From positions 1-53,563 of the forward strand of contig CAMOZY010000009.1 of assembly GCA_946631295.1 (NCBI GenBank): a stretch of 53,563 nt of DNA, in the 5' to 3' direction. This DNA is from an uncultured Lachnospiraceae bacterium (GTDB taxonomy: Bacteria; Bacillota; Clostridia; Lachnospirales; Lachnospiraceae). The notes beneath the pieces were generated by a model. It saw only the letters and a list, made by a program, of their open reading frames with translations. It did not search any database and had not been told where the DNA came from. The stretch's first letter is position 1, and every line of letters starts with the position of its first letter. The position numbers and the translations under genes were made by a program. Below are positions 8,801 to 17,709 of this stretch, in pieces.

Positions 8801-10117
8801 ATGGCAAAATTTACATTTAAGGGCGGCATCCATCCATATGACGGAAAGGACCTTTCCAAGGATAAGCCAATAATTGATGCCATCCCCGGTGAGGAGATGG
8901 TTTTCCCGTTAAGTCAGCATATAGGTGCACCGGCAAAACCTCTTGTAAAGAAGGGAGATGCCGTTCTCAGAGGACAGATGATCGCTGAAGCAGGCGGATT
9001 TGTCTCGGCACCCGTATATTCATCCGTTTCAGGAACAGTCAAAAACATCGAAAAAAGAAGAGTTGCCACGGGCGATATGGTTGAAAGCATCATTATTGCA
9101 AATGATGGTTTCATGAATGAGTATGCCTATGAGACCGCAGAGGATTGGAGCAAACTTTCCAGAGAGCAGATAATCGCAAAGATCGCAAAGGCCGGAATCG
9201 TCGGAATGGGCGGAGCGGGCTTCCCTACAAGTGTGAAGCTTTCTCCCAAGGAGCCTGACAAGATCGATTACGTCATTGCAAACTGTGCTGAGTGCGAACC
9301 GTATCTTACCTCTGATTATCGCAGGATAATCGAAGAAGGTGAAAAGGTTGTTGAAGGCCTCAGGATCATATTAAGCCTTTTCCCCGATGCACATGGAATA
9401 ATCGGAGTCGAGGATAACAAACCTGCCTGTATCGCTCATCTGAAAAAACTGGTCAAGGAAGATACGATTATCAGCATTAAGGAATTACAGACCAAGTATC
9501 CTCAGGGCGCAGAAAGATCTCTTATTTTTGCGACAACCGGAAGAAAGGTCAATTCAAAGATGCTTCCTGCAGATGTCGGATGCATTGTTAATAATGTTGA
9601 TACCATATGCGCGGTATACAATGCCGTAGTGCTCGGAAAACCTCTCATGGAGAGGATTGTGACCGTGACAGGTGATGCTGTTAAGAATCCCCGAAATTAC
9701 AGGGTTCCGTGCGGTATGAGTTATACGGAACTTATCGAGCAGAATGGCGGATTTGTAACTGAGCCGGGCAAGATAATCTGCGGTGGTCCCATGATGGGAT
9801 TTGCGATGTTCACAACGGACGTGCCTGTAACGAAAACCTCGACAGCACTTCTTGCTTTCAAGGAGGATCCTGTATCAAAGGCGGAAGTTACTCCCTGCAT
9901 AAACTGTTCGAGATGTACGTTTGCATGCCCTGCACATCTTGTTCCCGGAAGGCTGTCCGATATGGTAGAGCATTTTGATGAAGAAGCATTCGTTGCAAAC
10001 GGCGGAATGGAATGCTGTGAATGCGGATGCTGCAGTTTTGTATGTCCTGCCAAGAAGCCTCTGACACAGAATATAAAATCAATGCGAAAGATGCAGCTTG
10101 CCAAGAGAAAGAAATGA
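8801..10117 (+). CDS. rnfC: Rnf complex subunit C (electron entry, NADH site, two 4Fe-4S clusters)
   Basis: RnfC is the peripheral subunit of the ferredoxin:NAD+ oxidoreductase that couples electron flow to ion pumping; it carries FMN/NADH binding and two [4Fe-4S] clusters. The 438-residue protein shows the barrel-sandwich start (FKGGIHPYDGKD), the glycine-rich GIVGMGGAGFPT nucleotide loop, and two cluster motifs near the C-terminus (CINCSRCTFACP and CCECGCCSFVCP). I use ATG 8801 because AGGTGG at 8790-8795 is correctly spaced; a GTG at 8792 lies inside that site. It leads an operon ordered C-D-G-E-A-B. Confidence 0.95.
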   Translation: MAKFTFKGGIHPYDGKDLSKDKPIIDAIPGEEMVFPLSQHIGAPAKPLVKKGDAVLRGQMIAEAGGFVSAPVYSSVSGTVKNIEKRRVATGDMVESIIIANDGFMNEYAYETAEDWSKLSREQIIAKIAKAGIVGMGGAGFPTSVKLSPKEPDKIDYVIANCAECEPYLTSDYRRIIEEGEKVVEGLRIILSLFPDAHGIIGVEDNKPACIAHLKKLVKEDTIISIKELQTKYPQGAERSLIFATTGRKVNSKMLPADVGCIVNNVDTICAVYNAVVLGKPLMERIVTVTGDAVKNPRNYRVPCGMSYTELIEQNGGFVTEPGKIICGGPMMGFAMFTTDVPVTKTSTALLAFKEDPVSKAEVTPCINCSRCTFACPAHLVPGRLSDMVEHFDEEAFVANGGMECCECGCCSFVCPAKKPLTQNIKSMRKMQLAKRKK

Positions 10118-10175
10118 TCACCTATCAATCAGATGTTACCGAAAAACTGATCTTATCGCATAGAAGGAATAAATA

Positions 10176-11120
10176 ATGAGTCTTCCAAATGTATCATCAA
10201 ATCCACATATAAGGAGCGGTGCAACGACCCAGCTTATCATGTTCACCGTTATCCTTGCGCTGATTCCCGCATTCGGGTACGGCGTATATAATTTTGGCCC
10301 GAGGGCCATTGCCGTGACTGCGGTGTGTATCGCATCCTGCGTATTATCGGAAATAGTCTTTGATCTTATCGCCAAAAAGAAGATAAGAGTAAGCGACCTT
10401 TCTGCATGTGTTACGGGAGTTCTTCTCGCACTCAACCTTCCCGTAACGATTCCCCTGTGGCAGGCTGCGCTTGGCTCGGTATTTGCAATAATCGTAGTAA
10501 AGGAGCTCTTTGGCGGTCTCGGAAAAAATTTCATGAATCCCGCACTTGCAGCCAGATGTTTTCTTCTGATCTCATTTCCGGTATCCATGACCTCGTTTGA
10601 GACCGATATCTACACAGGTGCAACGCCTCTTGCACTTCTTAAGAGCGGAGAACAGGTTGATATCACTTCGATGATCTACGGAAGTATTCCCGGAACAATA
10701 GGTGAGACCAGCATGGTGATGATACTGCTCGGTGCTCTTATCCTTCTTGTGACGGGAGTCATTGATCTGTGGGTGCCCGGAAGTTACATACTTTCATTTA
10801 TCGTATTCCTTGTATGCTTCGGCGGACATGGTTTTGATCCTGCATTTATCGCTGCTCATCTTGCAGGCGGCGGACTTATGCTCGGAGCATTTTTTATGGC
10901 TACCGATTATGTCACGAGACCTGTTTCGAAAAAAGGACAGGTTGTTTTCGGAATATTCCTCGGACTGATGACATGCATATTCAGAGTATTCGGTCCTTCC
11001 GCAGAAGGTGTTTCATATGCGATCATTCTTGGTAACTGTATAGTACCGCTGATTGATAAGTTCACCGTGCCGGTTCCTTTCGGTATTTCTGCTTCCGAGT
11101 TTAAGAAAGGAGGCAGATGA
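10176..11120 (+). CDS. rnfD: Rnf complex subunit D (membrane, covalent FMN)
   Basis: RnfD is an integral membrane subunit of the NqrB/RnfD family; 314 residues with about nine or ten hydrophobic helices. The motif around SGEQVDITSMIYGSIPGTIGETS lies in the region that carries covalent FMN in homologues (a threonine in the GSIPGTIGETS stretch). Conserved GGLGKNFMNPALAARCF follows the third helix. AAGGAA precedes the ATG. It overlaps the rnfG ATG candidate at 11117 through an ATGA junction. Confidence 0.95.
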   Translation: MSLPNVSSNPHIRSGATTQLIMFTVILALIPAFGYGVYNFGPRAIAVTAVCIASCVLSEIVFDLIAKKKIRVSDLSACVTGVLLALNLPVTIPLWQAALGSVFAIIVVKELFGGLGKNFMNPALAARCFLLISFPVSMTSFETDIYTGATPLALLKSGEQVDITSMIYGSIPGTIGETSMVMILLGALILLVTGVIDLWVPGSYILSFIVFLVCFGGHGFDPAFIAAHLAGGGLMLGAFFMATDYVTRPVSKKGQVVFGIFLGLMTCIFRVFGPSAEGVSYAIILGNCIVPLIDKFTVPVPFGISASEFKKGGR

Positions 11121-11122
11121 GA

Positions 11123-11755
11123 ATGAATAAGGATGTTAAAGCTGCTTTTAAAGACGGGCTTGTTCTTGTGATAATCACTCTTATCGCAGGACTTGCACTT
11201 GGTGCGGTATACCAGCTTACAAAGGAACCTATAGCTCAGCAGAAGGAACTTGCACTTGCGGAAAGCTGCAGAGCGGTATTCCCTGATGAGGAAGGATTTG
11301 TTCAGGCGACTTCTTTTACTCCGTGTGATCATGCCCTTTCCGAACAGTTAAAGACTCAGCTTGCAGGAGAAGGCATTACTGTTGGCAATATCTATAACGC
11401 TGTTTCTGCAGACGGAAATACAGCAGGGTATGCAATTGAAGTCACATCCTCGGAAGGATACGGCGGAGATATCAAGCTCATGTGCGGTATCTCTTCGGAA
11501 GGCGTTCTCAGAGGAGTGTCAATCCTTGAGATATCAGAAACTGCCGGTCTTGGAATGAGGGCTGAAAGTGTTCTTGCTCCTCAGATACATAATATGAACG
11601 TCACTGAGATCACATTTACCAAAACAGGAAAAACTGCGGAAAATGAGATCGATGCTATAAGCGGTGCAACTATTACTACTACAGCTTTCACTAATATCGT
11701 GAACGCTGCACTGGATGTTTATGGAGAAATCTCATCCGTGAAAGGAGGCGCTTAA
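11123..11755 (+). CDS. rnfG: Rnf complex subunit G (covalent FMN)
   Basis: RnfG is anchored by one N-terminal transmembrane helix (LVLVIITLIAGLALGAVY), with an FMN-binding domain outside. The covalent flavin motif is present as SGATITTTAF near the C-terminus. I prefer ATG 11123, 9 bases from AGGAGG (11108-11113), over ATG 11117, which is only 3 bases away; the second choice adds two residues. Length (210 residues) is normal. Confidence 0.93.
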   Translation: MNKDVKAAFKDGLVLVIITLIAGLALGAVYQLTKEPIAQQKELALAESCRAVFPDEEGFVQATSFTPCDHALSEQLKTQLAGEGITVGNIYNAVSADGNTAGYAIEVTSSEGYGGDIKLMCGISSEGVLRGVSILEISETAGLGMRAESVLAPQIHNMNVTEITFTKTGKTAENEIDAISGATITTTAFTNIVNAALDVYGEISSVKGGA

Positions 11756-12820
11756 ATGAACAAGATAGCAGAGCGTCTTTATAACGGTATCATCAAGGAA
11801 AATCCGACATTTGTACTAACACTCGGAATGTGCCCGACTCTTGCAGTTACAACTTCTGCAATAAATGGTCTCGGCATGGGACTTACTACTGCGGCAGTAC
11901 TGGCAATGAGTAACCTCTTCATATCACTTTTGAGGAAGGTTATTCCCAATAAAGTAAGGATTCCCGCGTTCATTGTCATTGTTGCTTCATTCGTTACGAT
12001 GGTACAGCTCCTTCTTGAAGCATACCTGCCATCTCTTAATGCTTCACTTGGAATTTACATTCCGCTGATAGTTGTTAACTGTATCATTCTCGGACGTGCG
12101 GAAAGTTATGCATATCACAATCCTCCAATAGCTTCGTTTTTTGACGGAGTCGGAATGGGACTCGGATTTACCGTGGCACTTACACTTCTCGGAATATTCA
12201 GGGAATTCATCGGAAGCGGTACATTCTTCGGAATGAGAGTATTTCCGGAAGAATACGGAATTACGATATTTGTTCTTGCACCCGGAGCATTCTTTGTGCT
12301 TGCGGCTCTTGTAGCTGTTCAAAACTATATCAAGGAGAAGTTGGTGGCAAAGGGTAAGGATGTTTCAAAAATAGGTTCAGGATGCGGAACAGTCGGATGT
12401 GCCGGATGCCCACAGCATGTAACATGTTCTAAGCCTGAAGCTAAGAAGGAACGCAAGGCTGAAGCTGAGGAAAAGCGTAAGGCATTAAAAGAAGCTGAGA
12501 CAGAAGAAAAGAAACAGGCTGAAAAAGAAGCCGAGGAAAGGCGCAGAACTAAAGAGTCTGAAGAGAAGGTAAAAGCTGAAAAGGAAGCTGATAAAACATT
12601 AAATAATCATAAGGCTTCTGATACAGAAGAAAAAGCTGAAGACATAGAAAAGTCAGAAGACAAAGAAAAAGCAGAACATTTCGAAAAAGCAAAAACAGAT
12701 AAATCCGACGAGTCAAACAGTTCAGACATAGAAGTATCTGCGAAAGATAATTCTGATAAAGATAATACAAACAAAGACAATTCAAACAGCAAGAAGAAAA
12801 AGAAGAAGAGGAGGAGATGA
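11756..12820 (+). CDS. rnfE: Rnf complex subunit E with Cys motif and long charged C-terminal tail
   Basis: Residues 1-200 are a normal RnfE: six hydrophobic helices and the two membrane [2Fe-2S] ligands in LGMCPTLAV (C26) and VVNCIILGRAE (C109). It differs from ordinary RnfE, which stops near residue 200-230. A four-cysteine motif follows (C210, C215, C218, C224; spacing x4, x2, x5). About 130 residues of Lys/Glu-rich, then Asp/Asn/Ser-rich sequence end in a run of Lys and Arg. The tail is probably part coiled coil (alternating EAE/KAE repeats) and part disordered, with no membrane segment. Its last codons also supply the ribosome site of rnfA. The cysteine spacing could hold a metal or Fe-S centre, but that is inference. 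Confidence 0.92.
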   Translation: MNKIAERLYNGIIKENPTFVLTLGMCPTLAVTTSAINGLGMGLTTAAVLAMSNLFISLLRKVIPNKVRIPAFIVIVASFVTMVQLLLEAYLPSLNASLGIYIPLIVVNCIILGRAESYAYHNPPIASFFDGVGMGLGFTVALTLLGIFREFIGSGTFFGMRVFPEEYGITIFVLAPGAFFVLAALVAVQNYIKEKLVAKGKDVSKIGSGCGTVGCAGCPQHVTCSKPEAKKERKAEAEEKRKALKEAETEEKKQAEKEAEERRRTKESEEKVKAEKEADKTLNNHKASDTEEKAEDIEKSEDKEKAEHFEKAKTDKSDESNSSDIEVSAKDNSDKDNTNKDNSNSKKKKKKRRR

Positions 12821-12822
12821 AT

Positions 12823-13407
12823 ATGGAAAATATAAAAGATATGCTCCTTCTGCTCGTAGGATCTTCACTTGTTTCGAATGTAGTCCTCAGCCAGTTCCTT
12901 GGTCTTTGTCCTTTCCTGGGAGTTTCAAGAAAGATCAAGACCGCTGCAGGAATGGGCACTGCCGTTATATTTGTCATAACTCTTGCAAGTGCTGTCGCGG
13001 GTCTGCTTTATAAGTTCATACTGATTCCGCTGAACATCACATATCTTCAGACAATAGTTTTTATTCTTGTCATTGCGGCACTGGTTCAGTTTGTTGAAAT
13101 GTTTCTTCGCAAGATGATACCGTCCCTTTACCAGGCACTCGGTGTCTATCTTCCTCTGATCACCACTAACTGTGCGGTTCTCGGAGTTGCGGTGAGTAAC
13201 GCGCAGAAGAATTACGGTGTAGGAAAAGGAATTATTAACGGTATCGGAACAGCAGTAGGCTTTACGGTAGCCATAGTCATACTTGCAGGCATCAGGGAAA
13301 AGATGGAATACACCAAGGTTCCCGGACCTTTCAAGGGAATGCCTATCGTACTTCTTACCGCAGGACTTATGGCCATTGCTTTCTGGGGATTTTCAGGACT
13401 TCTTTGA
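12823..13407 (+). CDS. rnfA: Rnf complex subunit A
   Basis: RnfA is the membrane partner of RnfE and shares with it the intramembrane [2Fe-2S] cluster; ligands are visible in FLGLCPFLGVS and ITTNCAVLGVA. Six hydrophobic helices, 194 residues. I choose ATG 12823, 8 bases after AGGAGG (12809-12814); ATG 12817, which overlaps the rnfE stop, is only 2 bases from it. Coupling to rnfE is tight. Confidence 0.95.
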   Translation: MENIKDMLLLLVGSSLVSNVVLSQFLGLCPFLGVSRKIKTAAGMGTAVIFVITLASAVAGLLYKFILIPLNITYLQTIVFILVIAALVQFVEMFLRKMIPSLYQALGVYLPLITTNCAVLGVAVSNAQKNYGVGKGIINGIGTAVGFTVAIVILAGIREKMEYTKVPGPFKGMPIVLLTAGLMAIAFWGFSGLL

Positions 13408-13422
13408 TAAAGGAAATAATAT

Positions 13423-14214
13423 ATGAGTACTGTTATAACAGCTGCCCTCTGCACTGTATGTGTGGGTATATTCGTAGGAATATTCCTTGGCGCCGCGGGT
13501 ATAATCTTTAAAGTCAAAACGGATGAAAGAGAAGAGGAAGTCCTTGCTGCTCTTCCCGGAAATAACTGCGGAGGATGCGGATATCCCGGATGCTCCGGAC
13601 TTGCTTCAGCGATAGTAAAGGGCAAGGCACCCGTTAACGGCTGTCCCGTCGGAGGAAAAGAAACCGGTGACAGGATTGCAAAGATCATGGGTACCGAAAG
13701 TGTCGAATCTGTCAGGCAGGTTGCTTATGTTGCATGCATGGGAGATTGTAGCAAGGCTTCAAGAAATTATGAGTACAGCGGTCCCGTTGACTGCCGTATG
13801 ATGGACTTTGCTCCTGCCGGAGGACCTAAGGCGTGCAGGGAAGGGTGTCTCGGCGGAGGAACCTGCGTAAAGGTATGTCCTTTTGATGCGATACATATAG
13901 TTAATGGTATTGCAGTAGTAGATAAGGAAATGTGCAAGGCATGCGGAAAGTGCGTTCAGGCTTGTCCCAGAAAACTTATCAGTCTGATACCTTATGATGC
14001 CGGATATGTGGTTGCATGTTCATCACATGAAAGAGGCCCTGCTGTCATGAAGGCATGTCAGGCCGGATGTATCGGATGCGGACTGTGCGCAAGGAACTGT
14101 CCTAATGGTGCGGTAACTGTTACTGATAATCTTGCACTGATAGATCAGGAAAAGTGTGTATCATGCGGCGCATGCGCAGAAAAGTGTCCCAAGAAGGTGA
14201 TTGAAAAAAGATGA
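13423..14214 (+). CDS. rnfB: Rnf complex subunit B (ferredoxin-type electron input)
   Basis: RnfB takes electrons from reduced ferredoxin. It has an N-terminal membrane helix (about 5-27). The CGGCGYPGC...C four-cysteine cluster domain is near residue 45. Ferredoxin-like clusters follow: CVKVCPFDAI with CKACGKCVQACP, then CIGCGLCARNCP and CVSCGACAEKCP. At 263 residues it is of normal size for Clostridia. It is the last Rnf subunit; the next gene overlaps its stop by 4 bases. Confidence 0.95.
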   Translation: MSTVITAALCTVCVGIFVGIFLGAAGIIFKVKTDEREEEVLAALPGNNCGGCGYPGCSGLASAIVKGKAPVNGCPVGGKETGDRIAKIMGTESVESVRQVAYVACMGDCSKASRNYEYSGPVDCRMMDFAPAGGPKACREGCLGGGTCVKVCPFDAIHIVNGIAVVDKEMCKACGKCVQACPRKLISLIPYDAGYVVACSSHERGPAVMKACQAGCIGCGLCARNCPNGAVTVTDNLALIDQEKCVSCGACAEKCPKKVIEKR

Positions 14215-15335
14215 GAAATCAGATGAATCTGCCGGATGACAATGACAGAAATTCCATATCACCGCAGCTTACAACTGCGATGATTATGACTTCCTGTGTC
14301 ACTCTGCTGATCATCGTTATTGTTCTTATCGCAAACAGAAAGCCTTCTCATACAACTCAACCTGTGGCTCAGACACAGGAACAGGGAAGCCCGCTTGTCA
14401 TACAGGAAGAGCCCGGGAATTCTTCAATTACGCCGGACGACCTTGATTTCTGGAGCATGTATCCCGAAAAAGACGGAGAAGGAACAGAGCAGGATCCGGA
14501 TACAAACAATTCCGAACCGGTTACCTCTGTAACTCCGGCAGAGCCCGAGGATGACAGTCTTCCTGCGGAGGCAACTGACGGCAGACATACACTTGTTGTG
14601 AACCGTGACGGAAAGGAAGAATGGGTGCTCATAACTCCTTACCTTCCGAAAAATGATTATGATTATACCAATCTCGTCTCCCAGTCCGGCAGAATGGCAT
14701 ATTACAGCGATGGCAAGGTTACATCCTATCTCGGTATATGTGTAGATAAATACGATGATTACATTGACTACAGTGCGCTCAGGGATGACGGCATAGATTT
14801 TGTCATGCTCAGAGTCGGAGTAAGAGGATACGGAACCGGTTCCATCACTCTTGATGATTATTATGCGGACAATCTTTCAAGAGCTACCCAGGCCGGACTT
14901 GATATAGGTCTTTATTTCACATCACAGGCTATTACGAAGGAAGAAGCAGCAGAAGAGGCGGTAGCACTTGTTGCGGCAATCGCCGATTATAACATCAAAT
15001 ATCCTCTTGCACTTGATATAGGATTTGTCCTGAATGACACATCGAGGATAGAAGCACTTACCAAAGCTGAAAGAACTGATATCATCAGGACATTTGCCGA
15101 TGCAATAAAGGCATCCGGATATACTCCTGCAATACATGCAGATAAGGAGTTTCTGATAAAAGAGATAGACCTGAGCAAGTTCACTGATGTGGACATCTGG
15201 CTTAAGAATTACGGAGACCTGCCTGATTACCCATATACTTTTACGATGTGGGAATATACGAACAGCGCCCAGATAGGCGGGGTTAACGGTAATTCAGATC
15301 TTACGATTTCATTTATAGATTATACTCAGAAATAG
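14211..15335 (+). CDS. Membrane-anchored GH25-like protein, probably catalytically inactive
   Basis: This 374-residue protein has a cytoplasmic start, one transmembrane helix (about 21-42) and a Ser/Thr/Pro/Glu-rich linker to about 125. A domain closely resembling glycoside hydrolase 25 (lysozyme-like, peptidoglycan muramidase) fills about 170-372. GH25 landmarks are clear: VMLRVGVRGYGTG, IGLYFTSQAITKEEA, DIWLKNYGD and MWEYTNSAQIGGV. However, the family GIDVS aspartate is cysteine here (C177), and the DxE pair reads D269-I-G271, so two catalytic acids are missing. It is probably a cell-wall-binding pseudoenzyme. It overlaps rnfB by 4 bases, so it is the seventh gene of the rnf transcript. Confidence 0.82.
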   Translation: MRNQMNLPDDNDRNSISPQLTTAMIMTSCVTLLIIVIVLIANRKPSHTTQPVAQTQEQGSPLVIQEEPGNSSITPDDLDFWSMYPEKDGEGTEQDPDTNNSEPVTSVTPAEPEDDSLPAEATDGRHTLVVNRDGKEEWVLITPYLPKNDYDYTNLVSQSGRMAYYSDGKVTSYLGICVDKYDDYIDYSALRDDGIDFVMLRVGVRGYGTGSITLDDYYADNLSRATQAGLDIGLYFTSQAITKEEAAEEAVALVAAIADYNIKYPLALDIGFVLNDTSRIEALTKAERTDIIRTFADAIKASGYTPAIHADKEFLIKEIDLSKFTDVDIWLKNYGDLPDYPYTFTMWEYTNSAQIGGVNGNSDLTISFIDYTQK

Positions 15336-15395
15336 CAGGGCTATGAGTAGAGCTCTGATTATTTGACACATATCTGCAACACATGCATCAGCAAT

Positions 15396-16190
15396 TCAGA
15401 TATTGGGATTGATGGATATGGAATTGTAGATTTCAGCGTAGACTTTACCTGAGACTTCGTCGATATAGTTTTCCGGGAAATTTTTAGATTCTGGTTTCTT
15501 TTTCAGGATGTCGACAGCCTTGTTGTAGGCAATGGCTGCTTCAAGAGCAGAGTCGTAGGTTCCGATCTTTGTATAGCCGGAGGTGTGGATACGCGCTATG
15601 TATCCTTTTCCGTCAGGGGAAGCAATGACTCCGTGATAGGTATTCGTGATCTCAAGGTTAGAACGCCTGTAATCATAGGTATCAGAGTTGATGAAACGAC
15701 AGTCTCTTCCGGGGACGGAATAGGGCTTGAGCCCGAAACGCGAACCGATGGAAATCTGTGAGCCGTAATCAGCCACGAAAAAGTGCCCGCCACGTGCAGT
15801 GATCTTGTGTGAGGAGAAATAGAAGAGGTCTTCAAGATCGAAGGTAAAGACTCTTTCGTGGTCCAGATAATAGTTAAAATAATCCTTGCGAAGATAGATG
15901 GGAGTGCCGAAATACAGGCCATTATCCCTGAAATTGATCAGTATGACCGCTTTTTCGTATTTCAGATGCCTGAAAACTTGAAAATCATCCAGTGAAATGC
16001 TATTGTTTTCAAGTATGTTCACTGCTTCCAGGTATGCCTGATGAGCCTTTTTTTCCGAAGGGTAGGATCCCAGGGAGATGTGACGTCCGCTTTTTGTTAC
16101 GGATGCCCTGAAAAGGATTTTCCCGGAGGCGGTTTTGGTGATATATACGCCCTTAAGAGGGCTTTGATCTTTTTCCGTGACTTTGCTCAT
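15396..16190 (-). CDS. AP2-domain protein with degenerate HNH-like core
   Basis: The 264-residue protein has two AP2/ERF-type DNA-binding modules. One is at about 12-60 (GVYITKT...LFRASVTKSGRHISLGSYPSEKKAHQAY in part). The second is at about 186-232 (YIARIHTSGYTKIGTYDSALEAAIAYNKAV). Between them, residues 155-184 resemble the end of an HNH homing endonuclease (DYRRSNLEITN), but the catalytic histidines are not in place (RDCRFINSD where HNH proteins have DHIN). AP2-HNH proteins are mostly selfish endonucleases. This one looks domesticated or decayed and may act as a DNA-binding regulator. It is divergent from thrC with only 31 bases between the starts. Confidence 0.75.
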   Translation of the reverse strand: MSKVTEKDQSPLKGVYITKTASGKILFRASVTKSGRHISLGSYPSEKKAHQAYLEAVNILENNSISLDDFQVFRHLKYEKAVILINFRDNGLYFGTPIYLRKDYFNYYLDHERVFTFDLEDLFYFSSHKITARGGHFFVADYGSQISIGSRFGLKPYSVPGRDCRFINSDTYDYRRSNLEITNTYHGVIASPDGKGYIARIHTSGYTKIGTYDSALEAAIAYNKAVDILKKKPESKNFPENYIDEVSGKVYAEIYNSISINPNI

Positions 16191-16221
16191 GGAATGATTG
16201 TAACACAGGAAGGAAGATAAT

Positions 16222-17709
16222 ATGAAAGAAGTTACTTATTCAAGCACAAGAGGAGATAAGGCGAAGTATACCGCATCAATGGCTATCCTCAAGGGACTTG
16301 CTCCTGACGGCGGACTTTTTGTTCCTGACAGCATCCCTGTATTTGATAAATCACTCAAGGAACTGGCCGAGATGGATTATCAGGGACTTGCATATGAGGT
16401 TATGAAGCTTTTCCTTACAGATTATACTGAGGATGAGCTTAAAAAATGCATAGCTGCAGCTTATGACTCTAAGTTCGATACCGAGGAGATCGCACCTCTT
16501 TCGGAAAGCTGCGGTTCATATTATCTCGAGCTCTTCCACGGTGCTACCATTGCTTTCAAGGATATGGCTCTTTCACTTCTTCCTCATCTTATGACAACAG
16601 CTGCGAAGAAGAACGGTCTCGACAAGGAGATAGTAATACTTACCGCTACGAGCGGAGATACCGGAAAGGCTGCACTTGCAGGATTTGCGGATGTTCCCGG
16701 AACAAGGATCGTTGTTTTCTATCCCAAGAGCGGTGTTTCACCCATTCAGGAAAAGCAGATGGTCACACAGCGCGGCGCAAACACTATGGTCGTAGGAATC
16801 CACGGCAATTTCGATGATGCCCAGACCGGTGTTAAGAAGATCTTCGGCGATGCTGAATTTGCAAAGGAACTCGACGAGAAGGGATTTGTATTTTCATCTG
16901 CCAACTCCATTAATATAGGACGTCTTGTACCTCAGATCTGCTACTACGTTTATGCATATACCAGACTCCTTAAGGAGGGCAGGATAGCTGACGGTGAGGA
17001 GATCAATGTTTGCGTTCCTACCGGTAACTTCGGAAATATCCTCGCTGCATTCTATGCAAAGAATATGGGGCTTCCTGTAAAGAAGCTCATCTGTGCTTCG
17101 AATACCAATAAGGTTCTGTTCGACTTCTTTGAGTCCGGAACCTATGATAGGAACAGGGAATTCCATGTGACCACTTCACCTTCCATGGATATCCTCATCT
17201 CAAGCAATCTCGAGAGACTTATTTATTACATCGCAGGCGGAAATGCCGGAAGATGTGCAGAACTTATGAGTGAGCTTTCTGCAGGCGGAAAGTACACCAT
17301 TACAGATTCCGAGAAGGAAGGTCTTAAGGACTTTTTCGGCGGATATGCTGATGAAAAACAGACCTCCGAGCAGATCAGCAAGATCTACAAAGCTTCAGGA
17401 TATGTTATCGATACCCATACCGCTGTAGCTTCATATGTATGCGACCAGTATAAGGAAAAGACCGGGGATAATGCTCCTGTTGTTATTGCATCTACCGCAA
17501 GCCCTTATAAATTCACAAGATCCGTAATGAATTCCATCGATCCCGAGTATGACAAGAAGACCGATTTCGAACTAATCGATGAACTTGCAAAGGTTTCAAA
17601 CACCTCTATTCCTCAGGCTATAGAGGATATAAGAACCGCACCCGTTCTTCACAAGACCGAGTGTGATATTGATGAAATGAAGAGTGTTATAGAAGGATTT
17701 TTAAAATGA
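16222..17709 (+). CDS. thrC: Threonine synthase
   Basis: ThrC converts O-phospho-L-homoserine to threonine with PLP. The 495-residue length and the N-terminal YSSTRG segment fit the long (fungal/E. coli-like) ThrC form. The PLP lysine lies in HGATIAFKDMALSLLPHL, with the phosphate-binding TATSGDTGKAAL and SINIGRLVPQ following. GGAAGGA precedes the ATG. Four-base overlap with the next gene (ATGA). Confidence 0.95.
   Translation: MKEVTYSSTRGDKAKYTASMAILKGLAPDGGLFVPDSIPVFDKSLKELAEMDYQGLAYEVMKLFLTDYTEDELKKCIAAAYDSKFDTEEIAPLSESCGSYYLELFHGATIAFKDMALSLLPHLMTTAAKKNGLDKEIVILTATSGDTGKAALAGFADVPGTRIVVFYPKSGVSPIQEKQMVTQRGANTMVVGIHGNFDDAQTGVKKIFGDAEFAKELDEKGFVFSSANSINIGRLVPQICYYVYAYTRLLKEGRIADGEEINVCVPTGNFGNILAAFYAKNMGLPVKKLICASNTNKVLFDFFESGTYDRNREFHVTTSPSMDILISSNLERLIYYIAGGNAGRCAELMSELSAGGKYTITDSEKEGLKDFFGGYADEKQTSEQISKIYKASGYVIDTHTAVASYVCDQYKEKTGDNAPVVIASTASPYKFTRSVMNSIDPEYDKKTDFELIDELAKVSNTSIPQAIEDIRTAPVLHKTECDIDEMKSVIEGFLK

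Noticed and set aside
15336-15395. Terminator between the GH25-like and AP2 genes
   Set aside because: The only stem found (AGGGCT/AGCTCT, six pairs with a G-U) is weak and lacks a T-tract.
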